Below are positions 33,001 to 41,000 of a stretch of DNA of 64,000 nucleotides, in pieces. Numbering within the stretch: position 1 is the first letter of the stretch; each line of letters starts with the position of its first letter. The notes under the pieces are model-generated. The model made no database searches. It was given only the letters and a program-made list of their open reading frames with translations, and was not told the origin of the DNA. Origin of the DNA: Ctena decussata (Eukaryota; Mollusca; Bivalvia; Lucinida; Lucinidae); the NCBI GenBank assembly GCA_963989385.1, contig OZ022503.1, forward strand, positions 47,862,858 through 47,926,857, given 5' to 3'. A program made the translations under genes and the position numbers.

Positions 33001-34017
33001 ATAATCTGCTTGAAATATATGAAAACTACGCAAAGCTTAACATTCTGAAAGCGTGTCCTTGTCTTGTTTATAGCCGGATGAAAATGTAACCATGGAATCC
33101 AACTTTGAATTAAAGCTGAAATTTAAGAATCCTCTTCAGCGACCCCTTACACAGTGTTCTGTATGTGTTGAAGGTACCGGAATAGAATCTATGCTCTACA
33201 TCAGGAACTTCGAGTAAGTAGTAAACTGTTAAGGTTTGAGATTGATGTGTTAATCATACCCATCCTTATCGTTTAACACCACAGGGACAAAACATGATTT
33301 TCTTTGTATACCGGCCCGAAGGAGGTGCTGAAGCTCCGAGCCTGAAATAAGAAAATTTAAACACCTTCCGAAGGGACCAGAAGTTTCTTTAGGGTGGTGA
33401 CTAGCTTCAGTGCAAGTTAAAAAAAATAAGGTTTTGGCGAAATTACAGAATTTAGCTGTTTAGTGAGCTAGCTTAAGGTAAGTTATAGCCTAAATGCCCC
33501 TTTACTGATGACGTTCTAGTCAGCTGTATGGCCAATTTTGGGCATATGTTATGTTAACGTATTTAGACTTATACTGTGTTGTATCTGGGTGAATAAAACA
33601 TTAGTCTGTTAATACCCACACTATGAGAACTTTCTTCCCCTTCCAAAACAATCCCAAGAATCTAGATCCGTCTTGGAAGACGGATCTAGATTTTAGTGTG
33701 TGTGTGTGTGTGTGATTTTTATTAGGATTTTAGAAACAGAAATTAGGTCCTATTTCACATGGCACCATTTTTACGTTCTTTTCAGGGATATAGCAGCAGA
33801 ATGTGAATGGACAGGAATTGTGAACCTTATGCCGTTAAAGTCGAAGAATATTCAGCTGGCAGTGACTTTCCATTGTAAAGAGTTATTTGACATCACTGGG
33901 GCTTGTGCGTTTTCAGTTAAGAATAAGGCAAAGATTGAGACTGAGACAGATATGACAAAAGAAGAGGAGTCTGGTGAAATAGATATTACTGGATTAGGTA
34001 TAAGTGAAAACTCATGA
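8897..34017 (+). CDS. TGM: Transglutaminase (protein-glutamine gamma-glutamyltransferase), 15 coding exons
   Basis: Transglutaminases join protein glutamine and lysine side chains in a calcium-dependent, thiol-based reaction; invertebrate members serve clotting, cuticle and matrix cross-linking. Fifteen exons (listed separately) join in phase to 796 codons, a normal family length, and vertebrate TGM1 and F13A1 also have 15 exons. Layout: basic N-terminal tail 1-44 with no signal peptide, beta-sandwich about 45-200, catalytic core about 200-530, two C-terminal barrels about 554-796. The triad is visible: Cys334 in YGQCYVF, His396 in NFHVWNDIW, Asp421 in VIDSTPQ. Trp290 matches the transition-state Trp of TG2. 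Two oddities: Tyr335 replaces the usual Trp after Cys, and the D..D..N calcium-loop residues read N363, N365, R367. The start is the only ATG in exon 1 that gives the phase-1 donor required by exon 2. No frameshift or stop is seen. An untranslated upstream exon is possible. Identity is firm; subtype is not. Confidence 0.93.
9046..9245. mobile_element. Palindromic MITE, family Pal-4, copy 2
   Basis: GAGTCGGGTAATATCGGACAG at the left and GTTGTCCGAATTTACCCGA at the right, with the hairpin core ACGGCTCATAATGAGCCGT. It starts 20 bp downstream of the last base of transglutaminase exon 1, so it lies in intron 1. Confidence 0.85.
9309..9610. mobile_element. Element with long hairpin head, copy 1
   Basis: Begins with an inverted repeat, GGATCTTACACGAGTGGTCA against its near-complement ending GACTCGTGTAAGATTC at 9407, then about 200 bp of unique tail ending near GCGTCATATGA. 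The same head-plus-tail layout recurs at 20301-20650 (GGATCTAACATGAGTG... GACGTCATATGA). Confidence 0.6.
9865..10002. mobile_element. Palindromic MITE, family Pal-3, copy 3
   Basis: GGTCCCGAGGTTATAAAAC to GTTTTATAACCTCGAACCC. The arms meet at GGCTGCTTCCGGAAGCAGCC, a perfect palindromic centre. Confidence 0.85.
10435..10704. mobile_element. Palindromic MITE, family Pal-1, copy 2, with internal duplication
   Basis: Family ends GGGGCCGTATTTATAAAACG / TTATAAATACAAACTC. A segment of about 50 bp (AACAGTCTGAAAAAGACTGT plus the AGAGCAAATTTCATAG arm) is repeated in tandem at 10534-10633, lengthening one arm relative to the 222-224-bp copies. Confidence 0.8.
10930..11118 (+). CDS. TGM: Transglutaminase exon 2 (beta-sandwich start)
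   Basis: Acceptor TTTTCTAG, donor ACAG/GTACTTTC; phase 1 in, phase 1 out. It encodes the [11 protein letters not shown] block followed by [19 protein letters not shown], the classic N-domain signature of the family. Confidence 0.92.
11136..11350. mobile_element. pogo/Tigger-like MITE, TA target duplication
   Basis: CAGTCAAATCTCGATATCTC at 11136 and GAGATATCGAGAGTTGACTG ending at 11350 are near-perfect terminal inverted repeats, with TA at 11134-11135 and 11351-11352. CAGT-starting ends and TA duplication are typical of pogo/Tigger. 215 bp, no transposase. Starts 18 bp after exon 2. Confidence 0.75.
11353..11947. other. Intron 2, unannotated part
   Basis: AT-rich intron sequence without exon, clear repeat or regulatory motif that I could support. 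Confidence 0.5.
11948..12405 (+). repeat. 50-bp minisatellite in intron 2
   Basis: About nine tandem units with consensus CAGTCTGAATAGTGCAACAA, TCTGAATTTCTCATATCCTT, CACGAAATTA. Copies differ by a few substitutions and one is shortened near 12160. Each unit repeats a TTACAG that resembles a 3' splice site. The array ends about 20 bp before the true acceptor at 12427. Confidence 0.9.
12428..12703 (+). CDS. TGM: Transglutaminase exon 3 (beta-sandwich)
   Basis: Acceptor TTTGTTTCAG, donor AAAA/GTAAGTAAA; phase 1 to 1. Encodes [11 protein letters not shown]... through [12 protein letters not shown], the end of the N-domain (the family motif is LFNPW). Confidence 0.95.
12815..13036. mobile_element. 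Palindromic MITE, family Pal-1, copy 3
   Basis: GGGGCCGTATTCATTAAGCC at left, TTTTATGAATACGGCCCC at right, arms matching over about 100 bp each. Lies in intron 3. Confidence 0.9.
13037..14202. other. Intron 3, unannotated part
   Basis: No exon or repeat I can name. Intron 3 runs 12704-14202. Confidence 0.45.
14203..14321 (+). CDS. TGM: Transglutaminase exon 4
   Basis: Acceptor TTTATTTAAG, donor ACAG/GTACATG; phase 1 to 0. Encodes [20 protein letters not shown] then FLGTKKQ and PWIYGQ, the conserved linker into the catalytic core (family: EYVL..G.I..G / PW.FGQ). Confidence 0.95.
14728..14841 (+). CDS. TGM: Transglutaminase exon 5
   Basis: Acceptor TTTGTTTCAG, donor CTTT/GTAAGTAAC; phase 0 to 0. 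Encodes [20 protein letters not shown] then GDPVTVSR, matching the FE.G.LD.C...LD / RGDPV.VSR core segment. Confidence 0.94.
15490..15605. repeat. Inverted repeat in intron 5
   Basis: Arms GAGATCTCGACAAGGAAATC / GATTTCCTCGTCTC and CAGATTATTC / GAATAATCTG-like. MITE-like; intron 5 runs 14842-16092. Confidence 0.55.
15708..15938. mobile_element. TTAACCC-ended element, copy 1
   Basis: TTAACCCTATCTTGAC at left, CTTGAAAGGGTTAA at right. Internal hairpin AAGCCGCGTTTTGCGGC flanked by GTACAGCCTGATCAG / CTGGGTCTGCGTTGTTTGCA. The same element in the opposite orientation is at 40176-40403. Confidence 0.75.
16093..16294 (+). CDS. TGM: Transglutaminase exon 6 (catalytic Cys334)
   Basis: Acceptor TTTTCATATAG, donor TACAG/GTAAATT; phase 0 to 1. 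Encodes [30 protein letters not shown] and [18 protein letters not shown] gives Trp290. Cys334 is the nucleophile. The residue after it is Tyr, normally Trp. Confidence 0.96.
16295..17495. other. Intron 6, nothing further seen
   Basis: AT-rich sequence without recognisable repeats or exons. Confidence 0.45.
17496..17643 (+). CDS. TGM: Transglutaminase exon 7 (calcium-loop region)
   Basis: Acceptor TTTTTTTCAG, donor TTTG/GTAACTTT; phase 1 to 2. Encodes [16 protein letters not shown], then [11 protein letters not shown] (361-371), where the family has a D.D.N.S calcium ligand loop. Confidence 0.95.
17980..18022. repeat. Short GCGGGCACATGACGT palindrome
   Basis: AGCGGGCACATGACGTCG / ACGTCATGTGCCCGCT inverted repeat. 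Related GTTGAATCAACGT-type sequences carrying GGGCACA ends recur at 18540, 20110, 20737 and 46405. Confidence 0.6.
18536..18662. repeat. ACGTTGAAT palindromic repeats
   Basis: CGGGCACATATTGTTGAATC followed by alternating GATTCAACGTTATTCAACG and GTTGAATGAACG blocks, ending GTTTCAACAATATG. One of several related short elements in the window. Confidence 0.55.
18872..19016. repeat. Inverted repeat with duplicated left arm
   Basis: CATAGTTTGTCCGCCTGTAC then AGATAATCCACTCG, a second diverged copy of the same arm, and then the complement ending AGGCGGACAAACTACGG. Hairpin-forming; in intron 7. Confidence 0.65.
19384..19496 (+). CDS. TGM: Transglutaminase exon 8 (catalytic His396 and Asp421)
   Basis: Acceptor ATGCTTTTCAG, donor GAAG/GTAACTCT; phase 2 to 1. 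Encodes [20 protein letters not shown] and then [14 protein letters not shown]; both remaining triad residues are intact. Confidence 0.96.
20110..20182. repeat. ACGTTGAATCAACGT palindromic element
   Basis: AGGCACATAACGTGGAATCA, ATGACGTTGAATCAACGTTG, and TTGATTCAACACTGTGTGCC form an inverted repeat. Same family as 46405-46560. Confidence 0.6.
20301..20650. mobile_element. Element with long hairpin head, copy 2
   Basis: Head 20301-20452: GGATCTAACATGAGTGCTCA, arm ATTATTGAATTTATTAAACG and its complement around TGATAAGATGCGAGGC. The tail contains several ACGT-rich blocks and ends GCGACGTCATATGATAAATC, as in 9309-9610. Confidence 0.65.
20737..20832. repeat. ACGTCG-rich palindrome with GGGCACA end
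   Basis: CATGACGTTGAGTGACGTCG, then CATCGATGCGACGTATTTAC and complement, closing TTTTGTGCCCGCTGGG. Related to 17980-18022. Confidence 0.6.
21227..21389 (+). CDS. TGM: Transglutaminase exon 9
   Basis: Acceptor ATTTTTTTCAG, donor TCCAC/GTACAA; phase 1 to 2. Encodes [35 protein letters not shown]; family pattern CCGP.....I..G / F..EVN.D...W. The open frame runs on into the intron, but the donor joins exon 10 in frame. Confidence 0.93.
21413..21582. mobile_element. TTAACCCATT-ended MITE
   Basis: TTAACCCATTCATG at left and CATAAATGGGTTA at right, with the GTAAACAGTATAGACCCAGA block shared with the other TTAA-type elements. It starts 24 bp after exon 9. Confidence 0.7.
22106..22242 (+). CDS. TGM: Transglutaminase exon 10
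   Basis: Acceptor GTTGAATGTAG, donor GATG/GTAACG; phase 2 to 1. Encodes [13 protein letters not shown] through [12 protein letters not shown]; family pattern G..ISTK.......DIT..YKY. It carries an insert of about 15 residues ([15 protein letters not shown]) relative to vertebrate enzymes. Confidence 0.92.
22243..22950. other. Intron 10, first part; no exon seen
   Basis: Intron 10 runs 22243-29011 (6.8 kb) and is the largest of the gene. This first part has AAAGGAAAGAATTT.CTCC inverted pieces around 22490-22540 but no element I can delimit. Confidence 0.45.
22951..26405 (+). mobile_element. Pearl-like (Helentron-type) element, host of a nested element
   Basis: Starts with a palindrome containing GTAAGCATGGCTTAC (about 22969). 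The core has tandem units of about 300 bp carrying AAGGGGCATAACTCAGCAGG and CTTCATACCAATATGTGTTC. Then come an ACGG-type microsatellite (26335-26360) and a terminal stem-loop, TATACCCCCTCAAAC / GTTTGCGGGGGATATA. A C16-A22 run lies at 23351-23388. It is interrupted at 23933-25972. The second copy is 35938-39243. No ORF of note. Confidence 0.75.
23933..25972 (-). mobile_element. Nested pearl-like element with about 14 tandem units
   Basis: Left end TAGCTCACCTGAGCTTTTGG with a GTCCGTCGTCCG-type microsatellite (23957-24010). About 14 tandem units of about 140 bp follow, alternating two subtypes (ATCCAATCTTTATGAAAC and ATCCAAAGTTCATGAAAC), each with ACTAGGTCACTAGGTCAAAT. The right end is the hairpin GGGCCAAGGGCCACCATGGC. 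Unit periodicity creates spurious open frames. Inverted relative to its host. Confidence 0.85.
26406..27168. other. Intron 10, middle part; no exon seen
   Basis: AT-rich with an A/AAC-rich stretch at 26465-26520. No exon or delimited element. Confidence 0.45.
27169..28717. mobile_element. 1.55-kb near-complete palindrome (fold-back element) in intron 10
   Basis: The outer ends GTACAGGTGCGTTGCATTAA (27169) and its complement (ending 28717) start arms that stay alignable by eye for about 600-700 bp each. Paired blocks: GACTTCCAGCTGAAGCTAG-type (27246/28630), ATCTTAACTA (27382/28498), AGTGTAGGTCCTGT (27590/28285) and CACTGACAA (27717/28173). No transposase was recognised; short frames inside have no known content. 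It could be two copies of one unknown element in head-to-head orientation. Confidence 0.85.
28748..28985. mobile_element. Palindromic MITE, family Pal-2, copy 5, next to an acceptor
   Basis: GAGCCGCGACACGAGAAAAC to TCTCGCGTCGCGGCTCAT with TA at both sides. It ends 26 bp before transglutaminase exon 11. Confidence 0.9.
29012..29079 (+). CDS. TGM: Transglutaminase exon 11 (linker)
   Basis: Acceptor CTTTTGTTACAG, donor CAAAG/GTAACAA; phase 1 to 0. Encodes [20 protein letters not shown] then DTK, a basic linker between core and barrel 1 where the family is variable. The exon is supported by phase, splice sites and position. Confidence 0.8.
29420..29657. mobile_element. Palindromic MITE, family Pal-2, copy 6
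   Basis: AGCCGCGACACGAGAAAATC to TCGCGTCGCGGCTCAT; both arms complete. In intron 11. Confidence 0.9.
29867..30089. mobile_element. Palindromic MITE, family Pal-1, copy 4
   Basis: GGGGCCGTATTCATAAAGCA to TTTATGAATACGGCCCCT, arms over 100 bp. In intron 11. Confidence 0.9.
30314..30512 (+). CDS. TGM: Transglutaminase exon 12 (barrel 1)
   Basis: Acceptor TTTTTTTCAG, donor GAGTG/GTAAGTTC; phase 0 to 1. Encodes [39 protein letters not shown] and YNGQ, the first C-terminal beta-barrel signature. Confidence 0.94.
30740..30780. repeat. (GGT)n and G-run
   Basis: About eight GGT units, then a run of 18 G. In intron 12; a likely spot for assembly or length error. Confidence 0.9.
31007..31806. mobile_element. 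Non-autonomous mariner-like element, TA target duplication
   Basis: The terminal inverted repeats of 28 bp begin CGAGGGATGATTGAAAAG (31007-31034) and the complement ends at 31806, with one mismatch. TA lies at 31005-31006 and 31807-31808. The 800-bp interior has no transposase frame. The ends resemble the ACGAGG-type termini of mariner elements; the class is inferred from TIR and TA. Confidence 0.8.
32084..32244 (+). CDS. TGM: Transglutaminase exon 13 (barrel 1)
   Basis: Acceptor TTCTTTTTCAG, donor GGAG/GCAAGTTT; phase 1 to 0. Encodes [19 protein letters not shown] through [13 protein letters not shown]; family pattern ...DFVL..P.L.L.. The donor is GC rather than GT. Confidence 0.92.
32245..32250 (+). 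other. TGM: GC-type 5' splice site of transglutaminase intron 13
   Basis: GAG/GCAAGT fits the strong consensus of the minor GC-AG intron class (AG/GCAAGT). No GT nearby keeps the frame into exon 14 and the protein motif ends exactly here. Confidence 0.85.
32803..32868. repeat. Short hairpin in intron 13
   Basis: GACATTCAAAGTTAAAAAAT and ATTTCTTAACTTTTAATGTC pair around GTATGTTCAAAAAAGGTTGA. Probable small MITE. Confidence 0.6.
33074..33213 (+). CDS. TGM: Transglutaminase exon 14 (barrel 2)
   Basis: Acceptor TTGTTTATAG, donor TCGA/GTAAGTAG; phase 0 to 2. Encodes [20 protein letters not shown] then VCVEGTGI; family pattern ...F.NPL..PL..C...VEG.G. Confidence 0.95.
33659..33714. repeat. Palindrome plus (GT)n tract
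   Basis: AATCTAGATCCGTCTT / AAGACGGATCTAGATT is a perfect hairpin, followed by a GT run at 33696-33714. Related GACGGATCTAGATTTTTGGG pieces occur at 6464 and 30835, next to the phrase TTGTTTTGGAAAGG or its complement. Confidence 0.7.
33786..34017 (+). CDS. TGM: Transglutaminase exon 15 (barrel 2, stop)
   Basis: Acceptor CTTTTCAG; phase 2 in, TGA at 34015-34017. Encodes [20 protein letters not shown], ending in an acidic tail ([17 protein letters not shown]) not typical of vertebrate enzymes. No AATAAA is seen close downstream. Confidence 0.92.
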
Positions 34018-34960
34018 AGAAAGCTATACAGAGGCTACAAGGCGGCTGGAAGTATCTAATCAGATACTGATAATCGAAGGGCAAACAATGAAGTACATAC
34101 GGTTATACAACGTAACGACATCAAACAGGGATGGCGAGAGAAGAAAATGACTATTAACATCTGCTATGATAACCGATGTGGAAAGAATACAACATCGCAA
34201 AAGCATTATTATGACATAGTATTTTGCCTACTTGGCAACTAAATCTACTCAAAATCGAAAAGAAACAAATGTCGGCGAATTGCAAATGCAAAAACGAAGT
34301 ACTCAGCCTGTAGTCTTTCTGCGTCTATTATCTATGAATCCATTTGAAACCTATCAACGAAAACTAAAAGTATGACTTCTCAGCTTGTGAAAAGCGCAGG
34401 ATAATTTGAATTATCACGATATGCGTATGGTTTAAATTAAGGTCTCTTATCACATTACGCCAATCAAATATGGGCATTCTTGAATATGCAAGCACTGTAC
34501 ACATGTTTAGCACGGCATGTTGTCTCACATATAAGTCAATTGACAATACGACTGAGCCTATTCCAAAGAGTTGGACGAATATATTCCGAACAGAATACAT
34601 GTATAGTCAGAATTTGTGTTTAACTTTTGGTTTGTTGCAAGAAACAGCGTAAAAGTAATGTCAGAGACGAAAATCAAATGAGACGAAACATTATATTTGA
34701 AATGGAAACAAGGATAAACAAGGATAAACATTCCATTAAACAGTGTTTATGGCTGCAAGAAAACAAGACAATATATACAAACGACAATATATACACAAAC
34801 AAGTATTTAATGCACTCATTATATCATTATAAACAGACACTATTCTGTTTGTTATTATTCACCCATACAATACATGTGCTTTCAACTGAAAAAACTCTCC
34901 GATCATGTACTTTCAAAGTAAATAATTTACAAATTTTCTGCTGACTTGGTAAGTTGCTGG
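34018..34960. other. Tail-to-tail intergenic region
   Basis: Between the transglutaminase stop and the D-aspartate oxidase stop on the opposite strand. Contains the 3' UTRs. ATTAAA on the minus strand at about 34806-34811 could be the oxidase polyadenylation signal. No further gene seen. Confidence 0.5.
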
Positions 34961-35074
34961 TCATAATTTTGAAGCAGGTTCTCTCAATGACTGGATGGTT
35001 AGCTCAGCTGCATCTACAGCCGTACCCCAGGATAGAGCAATACCGTTGGCTGAATGGCCATAATTATGGACAAC
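34961..35074 (-). CDS. DDO: DDO copy A last exon (SKL peroxisomal signal)
   Basis: Minus strand, acceptor ..TTTTCAG, phase 0. Encodes [20 protein letters not shown] then REPASKL and stop. Confidence 0.95.
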   Translation of the reverse strand, partial: VVHNYGHSANGIALSWGTAVDAAELTIQSLREPASKL

Positions 35075-38000
35075 CTGAAAATAGAATGATTGTGTTTTTT
35101 GTTACTTGTAACCCAATTCATTTGCAGACTGAGTTTCAGAATTCGCAGCGACAATAATTTATACAAATGTGTGCAATTTCAGCAGAATATGAGATAACTG
35201 AGCTGCGACACGAGAAAATCAACAAAATGTTTATGCGCCCAGCGCAGACTCAGATCAGCCTGGGCATCCGCCCAGTCTGATCAGAGTCTTTGCTGTCCGC
35301 ATGGAGGTAGCTTAGACCCTTAGCTACCCTTTAAGGGCTTAGAGAATTAGGGAAGAATTTGATTAAACTGGGTGAATGCCTAGGCTGAACTGTGTTTGCG
35401 CTTTGCGCACAACCACTTTGTTGGTTTTCTCATGTTGGGGCTCATATAATCTGTTGACAATATATTAATGATGAAATAAACTCTCCTCTGGAATATACAC
35501 CAGTTTTGTACAGAAACAATGCAAACAGAAAAAGTCTGTGTAAGTATGTGCTTTGAAATCAATCAACCTTTCGAGTACCTTTTTCTGACTTTAAAAAGAA
35601 TACGTCATCCATAAAAGTTGTTTCCACATAAAACTATTTGTAGGTGTTTTCTTTTTCAGTTTGAGGACATGATTTTAAACCCAAAAATTCAGGGTAAACT
35701 TAATACCTAATTTACCTGTGACACGTAACAAATTACTATTTTTCGTACAACATATATGCAGCACTGATCCAGACTAGTTTATTACTATTACCTTTAAATC
35801 GCCGTTACTGAAATGCATTGTTTCCTTAGTTACTCTAATTTCATCACGACCAGGTCTGAGTCCTATCCATTCGTGGTGAATTTCAGCATCCTAGAAAAAA
35901 ACAGCTGCGGATATGCATTTTGTATATAAAGGTAACTAGAGGTGGCAGTAAGCATGGCTTACTAAATACTCCCCGTGTTTAACAGACAGGCATGCAGCTT
36001 TGTCATTTAAGTTTTACATTTACACAGCATACATGTTATGACAACTACATGTGCACATCTATATACCAATATGTGTTCACATATTTAATATCAGTCAAAC
36101 GGTTTAGGAGAAGTAGCGACAACAAACTCTGTTTTCCGAGACTACAAAGGGGCACAACAAAGCTGGAAAACCCTTTTGAGAAAAACAGAGCAATATGTGC
36201 CAACTCTTTCCTTCTACTGTATCTGTGCACGTGAAAATGGCGAAAAAAAACTTCAAAATAGGACAAAACATATAAAAAGGAGCATAACTCACGCAAAAAG
36301 GGTTAATGCACATCTTCATACCAATATGCGTTCGCATACTTAATTTCAAGAAAATCCGTCAAACGGTCATAGAGTAGAAACGATTACGAATTTTTCTTAC
36401 GAAAACCACAAAGGGACATAGCTCAGCAGAAAAACCTTTCCGCAAAAACTGAACAATATGTATCAGCTCTTTTCATATGATGCATCTAGTAACCCAATTT
36501 GAATGAAATGGAAGCAAAAAAGGCAAAAAAACTATAAAATAGGGCAAAAATATCAAAAAGGGGCATAAGTCAAGCAAAAAGGGGCAGAATTTAAAATCAA
36601 AACCTTTATGCACATCTTCATACCAATATCTGTTTACATACTTAATTTCAAGAAAATCCCTCAAACCATCTTGGGGGAGTTGCGATAACAAACTTATTTC
36701 ACTAAAAATACAAAGGGGCATAACTCCGCAATAAAAGCCTTCCACGAAAAATTGAAAAATACGTATCCACTATTATCTTATGCTGCATCCATAGACAAAA
36801 TCTGAAACAGAATTTAAAATAGCCATCAGAGGAGATGGCAAATCCCCCGACCGAAGACCCCCATAGGCCTTGGTAAAAAGGGTGCACTTCAAAACACATA
36901 TTAGTAATATATTGTCATTCTTTTATGCTTCTGATTGACATTAACTGTTAACAGATGCATGATTATCTAACACTCAGACTAAAACAGTATGCTTGACTGC
37001 TAAAAAGAGGTAATATCTCAAACAGCCACCATATACACAAATGTATAGCATACGATACATTCAACTTTCATGTGTGAATAACTTCTAAAGTACAAGCCCT
37101 ACAAACCTAATTTTGAGCTCTCTAGTAAGTGAATTTGGACAAAGAATCCAAATCTGGAAAAAAAAAATTTTTTTTTGGAGGGGGGGGGGGGTGGGGGAGG
37201 GGGCACGGGAATGTGGAGGGGTAAGAGAGAGTTAGGAACACTGATAAGATATCACAGCATGATCATCAATATTCTAAAAGGTTCACGGTTATTCAAATTC
37301 TGGAGCTGGCCAGAGGGCCAGGGTATACAGTTATGGGTATACAGTTATGGAGCAGAGACTCAAACAGCAGCTCAAACTACCAAAGGGAAATAATTCACTA
37401 GGTCTAAAAGCAAGAGTTATCATTCATGTATGAGACAAATTGTCATGACCTGTTCTGCATATCTGTGAAGTATCATGAAAATATTTCAAAAGGTATTCAA
37501 CTATGGAGCGGACACTTAAAATCATCAAAGGGAAATAACTCCAAAAGTAAGAAAGCAAGAGTTGTCATTCTTGTTCGCGACACATCATCATGACCTGTTC
37601 TGCATATCTGTGAAGTATCATGAAAATATTCCAAAAGGTATTCAAGTTATAGAGCGGACACAAAATCACACCTAAAACCACCAAGGGGTAATAACTCAAA
37701 AAGTAAGAAAGCAGGAGTTGTCTTTCTTGTTCGCGACACATCGTCATGACCTGTTCTACATATCTGTGAAGTATCATGAAAATATTCCAAAAGGTATTCA
37801 AGTTATAGAGCGGACACGAAATCCTACCTAAAATGATCAAGGGGAAATAACTCAAAAAGTAAGAAAGCAAGAGTTGTCATTCTTGTTCGCGACACACCGT
37901 CATGACCTGTTCTACATATCTGTGAAGTATCATGAGAATATTCCAAAGGGTATTCTAGTTATAGAGCGGACACGAATCTGCCAAAAAATCACACCTAAAA

Positions 38001-41000
38001 CTATCAAGGGGAAATAACTCAAGAAGTAAAAAAGCAAGAGTTGTCATTCTTGTTCGCGACACATCGTCACGACCTGTTCTACATTTCTGTGAAGTATCAT
38101 GAAAATATTCCAAAGGGTATTCAAGTTACAGAGCGGACACGAATTTGCCAAAAAATCACCAAAGGGGAGATAATTCAAAAAGTACAATAGCAAGAGTTAC
38201 CACTCTTGTACGCGACACATCGTCATGACCTGTTCTACATAACTGTGAAGTATCATGAAAATATTCCAAAGGGTATTCAAGATATAGAGCGGACAAGAAA
38301 GTGTTTACGGACGGACGGACGGACGGACGGACGGACGGACGGACGCCAGGCTCATCGCTATATCCCCCGAACCTTTCGGTCGGGGGATAAAAATCAAAAC
38401 ACTAATGCATATCTTCATACCAATATCTGTTCACATACTTAATTAATTTCAAGAAAATCCGTCAAACCATCTAGGAGGAGTTGCGATAACAAACTTATTT
38501 CACGAAAAATACAAAGGGGCATAACTCCGCAATAAAAACTGTCCTGGAAAAATTTAAAAATACGTATCCACTATTTTCTTATGCTGCATCCATAGACAAA
38601 ATCTGAAACAGAATTTAAAATCAAAACACTAATGCATATCTTCATACCAATATCTGTTCACATACTTAATTAATTTCAAGAAAATCCGTCAAACCATCTA
38701 GGAGGAGTTGCGATAAACTTATTTCACGAAAAATACAAAGGGGCATAACTCCGCAATAAAAACTGTCCTGGAAAAATTTAAATATACGTATCCACTATTT
38801 TCTCATGCTGCATCCATGGACAAAATTTGAAACAAATTTGAGCAAATTTAATGCAAAAACCCTACAACATAGGGCAAAAAAATATCAAAAAGGGGCATAA
38901 CTCAGGCAAAAAGGGGCAGAATTTAAAATCAAAACCTTTATGCACATCTTCATACCAATATCTGTTAACATACTAAATTTCAAGAAAATTCGTCAAACCA
39001 TCTAGGAGGAGTTGCGATAACAAACTTATTTCACGAAAAATACAAAGGGGCATAACTCTGCAATAAAAACCGTCCAGGAAAAAATGAAAAATATCTATCC
39101 ATTATTTTCTTATTCTGCATCCATGGACAAAATCTGAAACAAATCGAAGCAAATTTAATGCGTTGCAGACGGACGGAAAGACGGACGGAAGGACAACGTC
39201 AAAACAGTATACCCCCCACAAACACAGTTTGTGGGGGGTATAATTAAATCTTCTTTCCGAAGAACGACTCTGCCATCTTCTGTTTTTCTTCCTTTTATGT
39301 GGGGACCCACCTTTAAAGGAAAGAAATACTCTTGGAACAGCATTCAGTTTTTTTTTAAGAGTTGACATCCACTGAGAAAGGACCCGAAAATGATAATATC
39401 GGAGTTACTTCCCTTAAAAACGTATTTACAGCTCTTGAAGGAACTCTTTAAGATTTTAATTATTCTCCATTTATTCTCTCTAGAATGCCTTATTTGACCT
39501 GTATACTGTCTCAAAGGGGCGTAACAACACAAATCCTGGAGGAGCATTTTAAGAAATGGCCCTTTTGGAGTTGGGAACTCTTCACACAGGGAAGCCATTA
39601 CTAGGTTTTGGATGTTGGCTCCCTTTAAAAATAGGCATAAACACATGGAGTGTTCCCTGACCGACCTCAGAGTTTATGCGTATGTCTGTTTACAGCTATA
39701 TTTCTCAGGGAACTAAATTTTTTGAATTCCCACATGAATAAATTGATATGAACATATGTGTTTCCACTATGTATGGATGAAGAAATACCGTTTAACTGTT
39801 GTCATCCGTATAGGCTACTTAATGCCTGTCGTTAATCTATTTTTTATGACTTTATTTTTTCCCATTTTTTGGCACAGCGCGGAATTGTTGTACTTGAAAT
39901 AAACAATAATAAAAAAGAGAGAGAGAAACAGCTCTTTAAGCGGAACAAGCATACAATTACCTTCAGACTTGGTACTAGTTTCTTACACCTTGCTAAAATA
40001 TCTTCAGTATCCGATAGAAGAACTTCTGTATCATCTCTGTCCTTCTGTTTAAACCCACCGAGTACAACTAAGTCTTCTCTGAAAACAAGGAGGGGTAGCA
40101 CATAAATTTGTTAGTATGTGCCACCTTATCTGAATCTACGCAGTTTGCAACTCAGACATTTTCACTTTTGGCATTTTAACCCTTTTTAAACCGGATACCC
40201 GTTTTGGGGACATTATGCAAACAGTGCAGACCCAGTTCAGACGCCGCAAAAAGGCGTCTGATCAGGGTCTACATTGTTTGCTTACAGGAATTTCTATGCA
40301 AAGTACAATAAAAGTGAAAATATTCACCAGAAACCCCTAAAACTAGTACTGGGATTATCTGAATGATAAGAATGGACAAGTCCACTGGTCAAAAAAGGGT
40401 TAAGAGGAAAAACTGACGCTAATCATATCATCTAATCTTGTCAACTCTCTATTAGATTACTTTTGAATATTTAAGCTATTCCCATCTCCAGTGCCAATTT
40501 CTATCGATATCTCATAGGAAAAATAAATAAATGCAATTTATTGGGATGTGTCCTCATTTACCATTTCCTCCACAAGAAGCACGTAGTAACACGTTGAATG
40601 ACAATATTTATCAAATGTGTTATATATTGACATTGTGATTTATATTATTCATATAATATGCCTAATAGGAATATGGAAATATTGTTTATAAACACCTAAA
40701 TGGTCATAAGAGAGTGATACAATATGCTATGGGACCACAACACAAAGAACAGTGAATTCATCACTCTCTGAGAGTGTAACTCTGAGTATAACAAACAAAG
40801 CAATCATAATCTACATGTAGTTACCCTGGCATTACAACTGTCAGATCGTCTGTGTATGTCCACTGTTTAATCCATGGAGCTTTAACCTGTTTTAGAAACA
40901 AGAAATTCCCATTAGAATAACTTGGTGTTTTACTATTTGTATATATAGACATGCATACACACTATAGTGCTATTACTCCAAAGAAAAATAACTCAACTGC

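Noticed and set aside
37565..37870. 101-residue open frame with repeated RYAEQVM.MCREQERQLLLSY
   Set aside because: Translation of the 155-bp tandem unit on the minus strand, not a gene.
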